DNA of 64,000 nucleotides, from contig OY970063.1 of assembly GCA_963705275.1 (NCBI GenBank), positions 1,178,001-1,242,000 of the forward strand, written 5' to 3'. Shown here one piece after another: positions 17,336-26,492 of this stretch. Below the pieces are notes generated by a model. That model searched no databases. It saw only the letters and a list, made by a program, of their open reading frames with translations, and was not told the DNA's origin. The stretch's first letter is position 1, and every line of letters starts with the position of its first letter. This DNA comes from Fen-1135 sp963705275. GTDB taxonomy: Bacteria > Desulfobacterota > Syntrophia > Syntrophales > UBA2185. A program made the position numbers and the translations under genes.

Positions 17336-17798
17336 ATGCGGATATATGTCGATGCGGACGGATTTCCGACTGCGGCCAAAGACCTGCTGATCAGGGCCGC
17401 TGTGCGCTTGCATGTGCCCTTGGTTTTTGTGGCCAATAAACAGGGTGAGATATGAGCCGTCAGACATTATTTCAAGCATCATCGTCCCTGAAGGACCTGA
17501 TCTTGCCGATGATCGCATCGCTGAACTGGCACAGCCGGGGGACTTGGTGATTACTGCCGACATCCCACTTGCAGACCGGGTGGTTGCCAAGGGTGCCTTT
17601 GCGCTCAACCCCAGGGGTAAGCTCTATACGGAGGGCAACATCAAGGACAGGCTGGCAATGCGTGACCTGATGAATGAGCTAAGAGACAACGGCATGATGA
17701 CGGGCGGTCCATCGACGTTCAGTAAAAAGGACTGCCAGGCTTTTGTCAACCAACTGGATAGCTTTTTGACAAGACATTTGAAAAACAAAAGAGGATAA
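17336..17798 (+). pseudogene. yaiI: YaiI/YqxD (DUF188) family protein with one frameshift
   Basis: The ATG at 17336 opens MRIYVDADGFPTAAKDLLIR through VFVANK, then the frame stops at 17455. The protein continues one frame over from about 17440: EPSDIISSIIVPEGPDLADD, GDLVITADIPLADRVVAKGA, ALNPRGKLYTEGNI and MMTGGPSTFSKKDCQAFVNQ, ending at 17798. These are the signature blocks of the DUF188/PIN-like family (YVDADxxP, VITxDIPLA, LNPRG, TGGP). A single indel near 17436-17446 would restore a normal protein of about 153 residues. Function of the family is unresolved. Confidence 0.85.
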
Positions 17799-17899
17799 AA
17801 ATAGGGAGAACTGTATTTTCTCGGTCATTGTCAAATTTGTGTGGAGAGTGGATTCTATAGCGAAGCGCGCTAATCCGTCAGATGTTTTGTGACCAGCCG

Positions 17900-19936
17900 T
17901 CAGTGAAGAGATGCTGCAGTTGCAGCAGCCGGTCGTGCCGTGATCATGTCGAGCAGGATATTGACTCCCTCCGCCACGTAAGGTTTTTCTTGATCCTTGG
18001 CCTTTTGCCGGCGTTTTGCCATGGTCTCGTTCCTGACGTTCTCCTTTTCGTTCTCTTTTCGCAAATCGGAAATCCGGACAATGTGCTTACGCTCAGCGAT
18101 CTCTTTGCTGGTCTTGATAATCTCGGCGAAGTTCTCATCTTTGGCGATTCTTGCCGCAGACTTCGCAGCGAGGATTGCAATGAGTGATGAGTCGACCGGA
18201 CGCCACGGGGGATACGAGCCCGGAGATCCGTCCGGTAAATAGACAAAGGGGGCGATCGTTTGGGTTGGAAGGGGATAATCGAGAGCCGACTCGCCGATTT
18301 CTTCATAACTGAACAATCCGGGCAGGACGATGTCCGCGGCGACGCCTGTTTTCTGGGTTGATGTGCCGCCGGGGAGAAAGTATAGCGCTATGGTGACCGT
18401 CATCCCGCCGAATCCACGTGGGAGTTGGGTCAGCATCTGGACGGAGCCCTTGCCGAAGGTGTGGTCCGCGCCTACGATGACGGCCCGATGATAGTCCTTC
18501 AACGCCCCGGCGACAATTTCACTTGCCGATGCGCTCACGCGGCTCGTAAGCACGACGAGGGGTCCCGTGTAGATTGCGGCCCGGTCCTCCCTGGGGAAGG
18601 AGCGGATGGATATCTTGCCCCCCCAGTCCTGCCGCGAGGAGATGCCGTTGGCAAGAATGCTGATGTTATTTTCTCCGTCTTTCGTCGCCACGACGCCGCC
18701 CTTGTCGAGGAAAAGTCCCGCGATGCGGACGGCATCTGTGAGAAGGCCTCCGCCATTGCGCGAAAGGTTCAGGATCATCCCGTCCACGTTTCTTCCTTTA
18801 GCCTTCTCCAGAAGACCTTTCACGTCTTCGTAGGAGGACTTGTCACTTGTTTCCCCGCCGTAAAACGAGGGCAGATCTATGATGCCGAAGACATATTCCC
18901 TTGGCCCTACGCGTCGCGTCTCATAGGCGAGCTTCGCTTCTTGCTCTTTGATATCTATTCGATCGCGCACGATGGTAACGACGAAGCGATCCGTCTTCGC
19001 GGCCTGCCGCAGGATCGTCAGGGTGACCTTGGTGCCTTTCTTCCCCCGAATCATTTTAATCACGTCCCGCAGATCCATGTCGATCACGTTGACGGGTTTT
19101 TCTCCTTCCTGGGCCACAGCGATGATCTTGTCTTTAGGTTTCAAAAGACCCGTGCGCTCAGCGCCGCCACCGGGGATCAGCTCCTCGATGATGGTGAATC
19201 CGTTTTCATTACTGAGAGAGGCGCCTATTCCCTCGAGGGAGAGTTGCATCTGAATGCGGAAGTCCTCCATGTTTTCCGGGGACAGGTACGCACTGTGGGG
19301 GTCCAGGGCCAAGGCGAATGCTTGGGCGAAGGAGGTGACCAACCGGTCCGTCTTGCGCTCGCTCAAGCGCAGGGTCTGCAGCTCGTAGCGGTGGATCTGC
19401 TCCCTTTTAGCCTCATCCAGGCTGTGTCCCGCCAGCATGGCATTGGCGATCTGGAAATGAACGAATTTTCTGAGGAGCTTGTCCTTTTCTGCCTTTGTCT
19501 TGGGGTATGGGCGCTTATCCAGATCGGTGTTGAGTTTAACCGTCTCGTCGAGTTTGTAGCCCGGCCCAAGAAACTTCTTCACAAACTGCTCATTTTCTCT
19601 CGCCCGCGCCAAGACGAGGCTGTAGACTCTCTGCAGAGCGGCGCAGTTGCTCTCCTGCATCGTACCGAACATGCCCATGAGGGCCTGCCGGATATTCACG
19701 ACGTCCGATTCATACAGGAGGGTCTTGGTGATATCGAGGCGTTTGACCATTTGATCGACAGTGTGCGTCTTGATCCTGTCGTCTAAGTTCTTCATGGCAT
19801 AGTGATTGGAGAGGAAGTCCTCCATGACGCCTGGCAGATCCGTGCAGGTGAGGTTCTCTGCCTGCGCAAAGGCCGGCAAAAGGAGCATCAGCAGGATGGC
19901 GAAGAGCAGACATCGGATACTATAATATTTTTTCAT
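17900..19936 (-). CDS. prc: Tail-specific C-terminal processing protease (Prc/Tsp, peptidase S41)
   Basis: A 678-residue periplasmic protease. The start at 19936 is chosen because it opens a clear signal peptide (MKKYYSIRCLLFAILLMLLL...AFAQA). An N-terminal helical domain precedes a PDZ domain (FTIIEELIPGGGAERTGLL). The S41 core follows: catalytic serine in SRVSASASEIVAGALKDY and lysine in DHTFGKGSVQ. The C-terminus (SDLRKENEKENVRNETMAKR) matches the DUF3340-like end of Prc. It degrades or trims periplasmic proteins from nonpolar C-termini. The downstream end is convergent with the YaiI gene; the LEA14-like gene upstream is on the same strand, 45 bp away. Confidence 0.9.
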   Translation of the reverse strand: MKKYYSIRCLLFAILLMLLLPAFAQAENLTCTDLPGVMEDFLSNHYAMKNLDDRIKTHTVDQMVKRLDITKTLLYESDVVNIRQALMGMFGTMQESNCAALQRVYSLVLARARENEQFVKKFLGPGYKLDETVKLNTDLDKRPYPKTKAEKDKLLRKFVHFQIANAMLAGHSLDEAKREQIHRYELQTLRLSERKTDRLVTSFAQAFALALDPHSAYLSPENMEDFRIQMQLSLEGIGASLSNENGFTIIEELIPGGGAERTGLLKPKDKIIAVAQEGEKPVNVIDMDLRDVIKMIRGKKGTKVTLTILRQAAKTDRFVVTIVRDRIDIKEQEAKLAYETRRVGPREYVFGIIDLPSFYGGETSDKSSYEDVKGLLEKAKGRNVDGMILNLSRNGGGLLTDAVRIAGLFLDKGGVVATKDGENNISILANGISSRQDWGGKISIRSFPREDRAAIYTGPLVVLTSRVSASASEIVAGALKDYHRAVIVGADHTFGKGSVQMLTQLPRGFGGMTVTIALYFLPGGTSTQKTGVAADIVLPGLFSYEEIGESALDYPLPTQTIAPFVYLPDGSPGSYPPWRPVDSSLIAILAAKSAARIAKDENFAEIIKTSKEIAERKHIVRISDLRKENEKENVRNETMAKRRQKAKDQEKPYVAEGVNILLDMITARPAAATAASLH

Positions 19937-19981
19937 GGTATAGATTTCTTCTTTCTCGGCGTCTGCGTCATGCAAAAACCA

Positions 19982-20464
19982 TTATGAGAATTTCAGATTG
20001 ACACGCCCGTCTTTAGAGAAAGGGAAGTCGCGGCTGCCAAAGGCCGTTTTAACAGAGGCCTTTCCTTTTATCTCGTAGGGCAGACCATGGCCGGTAATAA
20101 TTGTCTTCAAAGAACCGCCCAGATCCTTAAACTTTGCAACGACAGATACCTGCACCTGCGTCGTTGATGACGAAGGGACGAGAATCTCCTTTTCCAGGCG
20201 GCCGGTTCCGATTTCTTCGTTATCAAGGAAAAGAACGTATTCGAAAGACGTAAGCGTAAGGTCAAAACGGTTCGGATTTTGAACGTCGAGACCGACGAGA
20301 AGGTTCGCCTCCGTGAAGGAGCTGGGGCTGAGAATGATTTCACGGATGATGAAGGAGGGTTTTTCCATGATCATGTTCAGACAGGATACAAGACATATGG
20401 ACAGGGTGAGCAGAAGAAATATACCAAGATTCGCCATCCATTTTTTTGCATTTGGATTTTTCAT
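19982..20464 (-). CDS. LEA14-like (water-stress/hypersensitive domain) lipoprotein
   Basis: A 160-residue protein with a hydrophobic N-terminus ending LTLSICLVSCLNM, consistent with a lipobox (LVSC). The rest is a beta-sandwich of the LEA type 2 family: FTEANLLVGLDVQNPNRFDLTLTSFEYVLFLDNEEIGTG and further strands ending FPFSKDGRVNLKFS. The NPNxFDLTL pattern is typical. Likely attached to a membrane; role in Gram-negative bacteria is not established. Encoded directly upstream of the prc gene and probably co-transcribed with it. Confidence 0.8.
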   Translation of the reverse strand: MKNPNAKKWMANLGIFLLLTLSICLVSCLNMIMEKPSFIIREIILSPSSFTEANLLVGLDVQNPNRFDLTLTSFEYVLFLDNEEIGTGRLEKEILVPSSSTTQVQVSVVAKFKDLGGSLKTIITGHGLPYEIKGKASVKTAFGSRDFPFSKDGRVNLKFS

Positions 20465-20569
20465 AATGAGTTAGAGTTCTGCGATTCTTTTGGCGATTAA
20501 CGGGCGAAGTCTAGTATGGGTTGTCTGAATGGAAGCTAGTAGACTTTTTGTTTATTAATGTCAAGCAGT

Positions 20570-20870
20570 GAAATGGCGTGAGGGACAGAAAGAGATTCCT
20601 TACGTTCCCCTTCACCATGTTCAGGGCTTCGGTTCACCGAGATGACAAATCACTGGATTCCCGCTTTCGCGGGAATGACAGGGGAGAGGCGGGAATGACA
20701 AGCGATAGGGTGCACCACTTTGAGTGCCTGCGGAAGAAGGACAGTAAGACGGATCGCAGAATGACAGAGAAATAGGTGACACGGCAGACCTGAAGGTCTG
20801 CACTACGTCTTCCAAAAAAAATCCCCCCGTCCCCCTTTTATAAAGGGGGCGAGAGCGAAGTGGTTGCGCT
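20570..20870. repeat. Repeat-rich intergenic region
   Basis: 20602-20639 is an inverted exact copy of positions 1-38. 20650-20680 holds the GGATTCCCGCTTTCGCGGGAATGACA hairpin, 20783-20805 the GCAGACCTGAAGGTCTGCACTACG palindrome and 20825-20850 the CCCCCTTTTATAAAGGGGG hairpin. No gene seen between 20465 and 20899. Confidence 0.85.
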
Positions 20871-20899
20871 CGCTACCGGATTCAGATAAATGATTGAAC

Positions 20900-21775
20900 A
20901 TGGAAAATGCATGGATACTGCTGGCGCTGATTGCCGCCCTCACCGGCGGAACCAGTGATGCCCTTACAAAGAAGGCTTTACAGCTTCATGATGAATACAC
21001 AATCGCATGGCTGCGCCAACTGGTTGTTGTCCTGCTTCTATCGCCATGCCTCTTCTTTATTCCCATCCCGGCGCTGGATGGAGATTTTTATAAAGCGTTC
21101 TTTTCCGCACTGCCTTTTGAAGTAATTGCATATATCCTTTACATGAAGGCAATTAAAATATCCCCCCTCAGCCTTACGGTGCCGTTTCTGTCTTTAACAC
21201 CTGTATGTCTGATCATTATACCTTACGTCATGCTGGGAGAATTGGTGTCTTTCCGGGGCGGCATCGGCATACTGATGATTGCTCTCGGAAGTTATACTCT
21301 GAATCTGAAGGAAATCGGCAAAGGATTCCTGGAACCGTTTAAGGCTATCGGGAAAGAAAAAGGCTCCGTCTTTATGATCGTCGTGGCTATCCTTTGGGGA
21401 TTCACCAACACTTTTGGTAAACATGCCCTTAACCATTCATCTGCACTTTTTTTCGGGGTTACATACAATCTGGCATTTTTCATTGTGCTGAGCCCGGTCA
21501 TTTTCAAGGTCGGCAAAATCCATTCACAGGGCCGCATCTGCAAAGAGTCTTTGAAAATCTCCGTTCTACCCGGATTATTCGCAGCCATAACTGTGATCTT
21601 CTATACCATCGCCATGAGTCTGGCTAATGTGGCCTACACGGTGGCTGTCTGCCGGTTGAGTCTCCTGGTCGGTGTGATCTACGGTCATTTTCTCTTTAAG
21701 GAAACCGGTTTCAGAGAAAGACTGGTAGGCACGACTCTAATGCTTATTGGATTTTTGATCATTGTGCTGGAGTAA
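20900..21775 (+). CDS. EamA/DMT-superfamily transporter
   Basis: A 291-residue inner-membrane protein of ten predicted helices arranged as two EamA repeats, the normal length of the family. It starts MENAWILLALIAALTGGTSDALTKKAL and the second repeat begins GSVFMIVVAILWGFTNTFGKHAL. The end FRERLVGTTLMLIGFLIIVLE is typical of the last helix. EamA proteins export or import small metabolites; substrate unknown. The first 17 codons and upstream DNA are duplicated as a remnant at 16256-16358. Confidence 0.85.
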   Translation: MENAWILLALIAALTGGTSDALTKKALQLHDEYTIAWLRQLVVVLLLSPCLFFIPIPALDGDFYKAFFSALPFEVIAYILYMKAIKISPLSLTVPFLSLTPVCLIIIPYVMLGELVSFRGGIGILMIALGSYTLNLKEIGKGFLEPFKAIGKEKGSVFMIVVAILWGFTNTFGKHALNHSSALFFGVTYNLAFFIVLSPVIFKVGKIHSQGRICKESLKISVLPGLFAAITVIFYTIAMSLANVAYTVAVCRLSLLVGVIYGHFLFKETGFRERLVGTTLMLIGFLIIVLE

Positions 21776-21880
21776 CGATAATCAGGAATGGATCGTTCAT
21801 CTCATGAAAGCTGTCTCGGACAGATTACGTGCTACACCTCCGGACACTTCACTTGCTTCTGACAATCTCATCCACTGCTA

Positions 21881-21909
21881 TTGACAATAGCTCCTACCAT
21901 ACATATATT
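21881..21909 (+). promoter_or_regulatory. Sigma-70-type promoter for the secreted 161-residue protein
   Basis: TTGACA (21881-21886) and TATATT (21904-21909) are separated by exactly 17 bp. Transcription would begin near 21917, giving an mRNA leader of about 180 nt before the ATG at 22097. No recognisable riboswitch in the leader; otherwise the 321-bp gap after the EamA gene contains nothing I can name. Confidence 0.65.
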
Positions 21910-22096
21910 AAAATGGTAATGAAATACGTGATTTATGCATTATCTTAATATACGTTTCAAGATACCATGTTATCACGAACCTCAAGCAAACCATTTCTTG
22001 ACAGCCGGGTAACAGTGGGTAACTAAAATCAGCAGGCGAAAAAAAGGGTGGGTCCAAATAATTCAATTTTAACTAACTTAAGAGGAAGGAGAACGT

Positions 22097-22582
22097 ATGC
22101 GAAAATTGACAATAGGGATTGTGTTGGTTGTTGCAATTAGTATGTTGTTTGTGCCAGCGGCATTTGCTCAGAAATCACAGGCTGCAGGGTCCACCGTAAA
22201 AACGGGTGCATGGAGTTTCGGGCTTCCCCCATCGGTTACTATCGATTCAGGCTTTACAGGAAGAGAGGCTATTGTGGTTGAATCCGGCAAGGTAGTCGCA
22301 ATAGAGAAGATGGCCGGAGTAAAAGGTGGTCTCCAGATGAAATTCAAGAACGAGCAGGGCAATGCTTATACCGTTTATATGGGGCCCAAGTGGTTCATTG
22401 AAAATCAGAAAATTAAATTTTCGCCTGGTGACAGCGTTATGGTAAGAGGGAAGAAGATTGGTTCCGCCATCATAGCAACAGAAATCAGCAAGGGCGCTTG
22501 GACCATGAAGCTTCGTAATGAAGAAGATGGCCAGCCAAGCTGGGAATGCTGTTTCCCCGGAGCAGTTAAAGAACTTAAGTAA
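22097..22582 (+). CDS. Hypothetical secreted beta-rich protein
   Basis: A 161-residue protein with a strong GGAAGGAG site. A cleavable signal peptide is clear: MRKLTIGIVLVVAISMLFVP followed by AAFAQKS. The mature part alternates short strands and turns: GREAIVVESGKVVAIEKMA, LQMKFKNEQGNAYTVYMGPKW, IKFSPGDSVMVRGKKI and AIIATEISKGAWTMKLRNE. This resembles small periplasmic OB-fold proteins, in which a strand of the form VxVxGKxxxxxIIA is common. No family name can be given with confidence. It is alone, with its own consensus promoter. Confidence 0.7.
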   Translation: MRKLTIGIVLVVAISMLFVPAAFAQKSQAAGSTVKTGAWSFGLPPSVTIDSGFTGREAIVVESGKVVAIEKMAGVKGGLQMKFKNEQGNAYTVYMGPKWFIENQKIKFSPGDSVMVRGKKIGSAIIATEISKGAWTMKLRNEEDGQPSWECCFPGAVKELK

Positions 22583-22751
22583 TAACCGGCGACCCACCCA
22601 ATTTTTTAGCTGGTTAGAGGTGTAGTTTCCTTCCTCTTTATAGAGAGAGGTTATTACGGGAGAAGCTCGAAGCCGATTTTGCCAACTTAATCGCTTTGGG
22701 CTTTTCTGCTTTTGGTAATTGAGCCACTCGTGCCCGGAGGGATGAGCATAG

Positions 22752-23081
22752 TCAGTCACCGTAAATAATAAGAGTCTTGTTCTTGTAAATGCCTAATAGG
22801 ATGCTGACTGTATTTATGTCGATGTAGTAAATATCTTTGATTCCGGCTTTCTTTGCCTCGGCCAAGATATAGTTTGTCGACCACTCCGCCGCGAGGGTAA
22901 CTCTAGTTAGCGGTTCCGACAGTTGGTAATCCTCGATGACACAACGTTTGGTCCCCACAGGTGTCTCCTTGAACTCCTCCGAGTAGGGAACAACGGTACC
23001 CGAGTAAATGATTCCGAATGTCCCGCACCCAGTCAAGACGGGTATGCACAGGACACATAAAGCCAACAGTCTAATCGCCAT
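22752..23081 (-). CDS. TRL-like family lipoprotein, copy 2
   Basis: A 109-residue protein with a lipoprotein signal (LCVLCIPVLTGCGTFG). The body, GTKRCVIEDYQL...AEWSTNYILAEAKKAGIKDIYYIDINTVSILLGIYKNKTLIIYGD, matches the TRL-like family pattern: a conserved G(T/S)K, alternating helix, then I..I..VD...SVLGI and a terminal YG(D/E). Function unknown. Its first codons overlap the stop of an upstream paralogue by 11 bp, so the two lipoproteins are a translationally coupled pair. Confidence 0.75.
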   Translation of the reverse strand: MAIRLLALCVLCIPVLTGCGTFGIIYSGTVVPYSEEFKETPVGTKRCVIEDYQLSEPLTRVTLAAEWSTNYILAEAKKAGIKDIYYIDINTVSILLGIYKNKTLIIYGD

Positions 23082-23373
23082 AAGCCACAGTCGTCACCCT
23101 GCTGTAAAGACCAAAAAGAACAGAGAACACCTTCGTGTCGGCGTGGTGTATGATCTTGATGCCACCATTCTCCGCAGCAGCTTTCGTCCCGGCGTCACCC
23201 CACGCAAAGAGCCAGAGAACTGAGTGGCAGCTTGCCTGGCCGGTTTTTGTGCCCAGCTCTGTTTTATTAAACTCTGTGCCAAGTGGTCTTTGGACGTCCA
23301 TATAAATACAGCCTGAAAGAAGGAGAGAGAAAAACATTAAGACTGCAATACTCTTTCTCATAATTGCCTGCAT
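23071..23373 (-). CDS. TRL-like family lipoprotein, copy 1
   Basis: About 100 residues from the ATG at 23373, which has GAAGGGG upstream; an in-frame ATG at 23397 lacks a site. Lipoprotein signal SIAVLMFFSLLLSGCIYMDV. The mature part has GTKTGQASCHSVLWLFAWGDAGTKAAAENGGIKIIHHADTKVFSVLFGLYSRVTTVAYGD, a standard TRL-like sequence. Paralogue of the next gene. Two different TRL-like lipoproteins in tandem may interact, but this is speculation. Confidence 0.8.
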   Translation of the reverse strand: MQAIMRKSIAVLMFFSLLLSGCIYMDVQRPLGTEFNKTELGTKTGQASCHSVLWLFAWGDAGTKAAAENGGIKIIHHADTKVFSVLFGLYSRVTTVAYGD

Positions 23374-23489
23374 GTGATTTACCCCTTCAAGTGTCAAAGG
23401 TGATTATTTCTGGCACAGCTTCTGCACTTCTTTGAAAATCCAGGGCAGAATCTGTCCGTTTCACGTTTAATCATAGATATGAGACAGCC

Positions 23490-24040
23490 CAGTGGGTCAA
23501 ATGGGCTACTCTCACGTTGCGTACGATGAGAAATCCCTTCTGGCGGTTCGAAGTATATGGAAAGACGCTCTTGAATGTCAAGACAATTAGACCGCAATAC
23601 TGCGGCAATACAGCAGACCTGAAGGTCTGCACTACGGCGAAAGACTGGATTCCGGCTTTCGCCGGAATGACGAGTGAGGGGAGCGGGAAAGACAAGCATA
23701 AGTAGTGCAGGACTTTAGTCCTGCTAGTACAGCGCACCTAAAGGTACGCACTACATTTGAATGGTGATATGGCAGACCTGAAGGGCTGTACTACGTCTTC
23801 CAAAAAAATCCCCCCGGCCCCCTTTCATAAAGGGGGTGAGAAAGAGAAAGGATTTCTCCCTTCGGTCGAAATGACACATCGCTGGATTCCGGCTTTCGCC
23901 GGAATGACAGAGGGAGAGGCGGGAATGACGGGATAAAGGAAAGTGGAAAAGGCAAAGTGCAAAATCAAAAGAAAGATTTCTCAGTCGCTGCGCTCCTTCG
24001 AAATGACAAATGGAAAGAATGCTTGCTGGGGTTGGTTGGT
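23490..24040. repeat. Large composite of palindromic repeats
   Basis: From left to right: GCAGACCTGAAGGTCTGCACTACG (23613-23636), TGGATTCCGGCTTTCGCCGGAATGAC (23646-23671), GTAGTGCAGGACTTTAGTCCTGC (23702-23724), GCGCACCTAAAGGTACGCACTAC (23732-23754), GCAGACCTGAAGGGCTGTACTACG (23771-23794), CCCCCTTTCATAAAGGGGG (23818-23836), a second CCGGAATGAC hairpin (23881-23908) and a CTCAGTCGCTGCGCTCCTTCGAAATGAC unit (23980-24007). No gene seen between 23374 and 24077. Confidence 0.85.
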
Positions 24041-24077
24041 TGCTATACGATATGTCACCCGGGGGTCAGATTAAGTA

Positions 24078-25409
24078 ATGGGCATAGTAAGAGAATTAAG
24101 GGCGCGTACCGTCCCAAAGATCATAGACCGCAAAGGACAGCTATCCTCCAAGATAAGCAAAGCCATTAGGGAACGGCTGAAGGGGCAAGTTGAACCAGCG
24201 GATATTCTGCAGCGATATGCTCTCCTTATTGAAACGATCAGTGGGGGCCCTTTGGTTGCCGGTAACGAGGTGACTCTGCTGATCGATGGCCCGGCCACCT
24301 ACGATGCCATGATGAAAGCAATCCGAGGCGCCAAGGACACTATCAACTTTGAAACCTACACTTTTGAAGATGACGAGGTCGGCCGGCGTTTTGCGGATTT
24401 GCTGTTGCAGAAACAGGCGGAGGGCGTTCAGGTCAATCTCCTCTACGATAGTATCGGATGTATAAGTACACCCTCTTCTTTCTTTCAGCGTTTGAGTGAC
24501 GCCGGGATCCGGATACTTGAATTTAATCCGATAAATCCTTCTAAAATACGTCGAAAGAAATGGCTCTTGACCCATCGGGATCATCGGAAGCTTTTGACGG
24601 TCGACGGGAAGGTTGCATTTACAGGGGGCATCAACATCAGTAATGTTTATTCCTCAAGCATATCGGGACTTCGATCCGGGGAAAAGAAAGCAGATTCTGC
24701 CCTTCATTCCTGGCGTGACACCGATGTTCAAATCGAGGGCCCTGCCGTGGCAGAGTTCGAAAAGCTTTTCCTGGAGACATGGGAAAAGCAGAAGGGGCCC
24801 GAATCAGACAGGAACTATTTCCCGCCATTAAAGCAAGCGGGAAACGATTTCGTTCGTGTGGTAGGGAGTACTCCCGGCCGGGCGCACCGCATCACTTATA
24901 TGGTGTATGTATCTGCATTCGCCTATGCGGAAGATTTCATTAATCTCACCACTCCCTATTTTCTGCCGGATAGGCAGACGATAAGAGCCCTTTCCAAGGC
25001 TGCTCTACGTGGCGTGGATGTAAAGATCATCCTTCCCGGAGCCAGCGATTCTGTGCTGCTTTACTATGCCGGAAGATATTATTATACACATCTTTTGAAA
25101 TCCGGAGTGAAGTTGTATGAACGCCGCGCTGATTCCGTGTTGCACGCTAAAACGGCTGTCATCGACGGTGTCTGGTCCACGGTTGGATCGACCAATATGG
25201 ATTTATGGAGTATCCTCGATAATGACGAGGTCAACGCGGTAATTCTCAGCCGCGACTTCTCGACCAAAATGAAAGCAATGTTTGAGGAGGATCTCAGAGA
25301 GTCCCATCAGATCCTTTTAGAGGTGTGGAAGAAACGGCCATTCATTAGTCGCGTCAGGGAATGGTTCTTGAATTTACTTAGCCATTTGCTGCGAAGAATC
25401 CTGTATTAG
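24078..25409 (+). CDS. Phospholipase D / cardiolipin synthase family protein
   Basis: A 443-residue protein with two HKD phosphodiesterase motifs: HRDHRKLLTVDGKVAFTGGIN (around residue 170) and LHAKTAVIDGVWSTVGSTNMD (around 355). Both carry H-x-K-x4-D and the following GG or GS/N. The sequence between them, DWRDTDVQIEGPAV-like (SWRDTDVQIEGPAVAEFEKLF), is typical of cardiolipin synthases (ClsB-like). It lacks N-terminal membrane helices; the last 25 residues are basic and hydrophobic. Likely a cytoplasmic-face membrane enzyme making cardiolipin or another phosphatidyl transfer product. The ATG at 24078 has no clear ribosome-binding site, so the true start is uncertain. Confidence 0.85.
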   Translation: MGIVRELRARTVPKIIDRKGQLSSKISKAIRERLKGQVEPADILQRYALLIETISGGPLVAGNEVTLLIDGPATYDAMMKAIRGAKDTINFETYTFEDDEVGRRFADLLLQKQAEGVQVNLLYDSIGCISTPSSFFQRLSDAGIRILEFNPINPSKIRRKKWLLTHRDHRKLLTVDGKVAFTGGINISNVYSSSISGLRSGEKKADSALHSWRDTDVQIEGPAVAEFEKLFLETWEKQKGPESDRNYFPPLKQAGNDFVRVVGSTPGRAHRITYMVYVSAFAYAEDFINLTTPYFLPDRQTIRALSKAALRGVDVKIILPGASDSVLLYYAGRYYYTHLLKSGVKLYERRADSVLHAKTAVIDGVWSTVGSTNMDLWSILDNDEVNAVILSRDFSTKMKAMFEEDLRESHQILLEVWKKRPFISRVREWFLNLLSHLLRRILY

Positions 25410-25478
25410 TCCTGACCGCGCCGACATAATAATCAAAAAAAACGGGAAATGTGAAGATGGAACGGGGGCAAGCGCTCC

Positions 25479-26492
25479 TTAGTGCGGTGAAATCACCGCC
25501 CTCATCTCCTGCTTCGCTGATTGCTCCGGATTCGCCAAAGCGGCGCTTGCCGGTAGAGTAATATTGGCGAAAAGAGGGAAATGGTCGGATGGATAGCATT
25601 TTTTCCTGTGCAGTTTAATTATCTGCGCATCATGAACTCGAATAGAAGACGGGACAAAAATATAATCAAGCTTGAAACGGAAAAGAAGCCGTCGGTATCC
25701 GTGGAAGGTAACGACATTAGGCTGTCTGGGATAGCGTACCCGGAAAGTATCCACCAGAGGGGTGGGGTTTAATATTCTTCCTTCCGGTTTGACATTCAAC
25801 AGAATCTTACTCTTTAGATATTGAATGGGGAGGCTCCTTTCGCGGGCGTTAAAATCACCTGTCACAATAAAAGTATCGGGAAAAGACCGCGCAGCAATAC
25901 GCCGGCTCAAGAGGATGACGCTTTTTTTCCGTGAGCGGTGCGATATATGATCCAGATGGGTATTATAGAAGTAAAGAGCCTTCCCGGAACTTTTTTCAAC
26001 CAGTCGCGCCCACGTGCAGTTTCGCGGTATGATGTTTCCCCAGCCCCTTGACCGAGGAACATCCGGTGTATTCGAATACCAGAATGTTCCCTCTTCATGC
26101 GCGGCAAAACGCGCCGCATTGTAAAGAATGGCATTGTGCAATACTTTAGTGTCGCCTGAACTTGCAACATTGACTATTTCATATCCGGGAAGCATGGCGC
26201 ATATCTCGGCAATTTGAAAGTCCAGCGCTTCCTGAAGACCCAGGACGTCAGGACGGTATTGCTTCAGGACTTCAGAAACGAGGTTGCGTCTGAAAATCCA
26301 GTGATTCTTGCCGTCCCGGGCGGTCCCGCGCCTGATATTAAAGCTCATTACGCTTAAATTCAGGCTGCTGTCGGCCAGACGGATATGAAAATGGTCTGCC
26401 GAGGCTTTGGACTTTTTTCGCTTACCATTAAGCCTGCCCACCCAATTTAACGCCGGTTTGAGCGATTTATTAACTAACCGTAATCCCTTCAT
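25479..26492 (-). CDS. Endonuclease/exonuclease/phosphatase (EEP) family hydrolase
   Basis: A 337-residue protein. After a basic N-terminal 45 residues the EEP fold is clear: LSVMSFNIRRGTARDGKNHW, then RPDVLGLQEALDFQ (catalytic glutamate), LYFYNTHLDHISHRSR (histidine), FIVTGDFNARERS (GDFN aspartate/asparagine), and KLDYIFVPSS...KCYPSDHFPLFANITL (final SDH). All catalytic residues are present. Substrates of EEP enzymes range from DNA to sphingomyelin and inositol phosphates; the proximity to a phospholipase D gene suggests lipids, but the genes are convergent. Regulation is not visible. Confidence 0.85.
   Translation of the reverse strand: MKGLRLVNKSLKPALNWVGRLNGKRKKSKASADHFHIRLADSSLNLSVMSFNIRRGTARDGKNHWIFRRNLVSEVLKQYRPDVLGLQEALDFQIAEICAMLPGYEIVNVASSGDTKVLHNAILYNAARFAAHEEGTFWYSNTPDVPRSRGWGNIIPRNCTWARLVEKSSGKALYFYNTHLDHISHRSRKKSVILLSRRIAARSFPDTFIVTGDFNARERSLPIQYLKSKILLNVKPEGRILNPTPLVDTFRVRYPRQPNVVTFHGYRRLLFRFKLDYIFVPSSIRVHDAQIIKLHRKKCYPSDHFPLFANITLPASAALANPEQSAKQEMRAVISPH

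Noticed and set aside
18425..19786. A 453-codon open frame opposite the prc gene
   Set aside because: It lies fully antisense to an intact, well-supported protease; the long frame is a codon-bias shadow.
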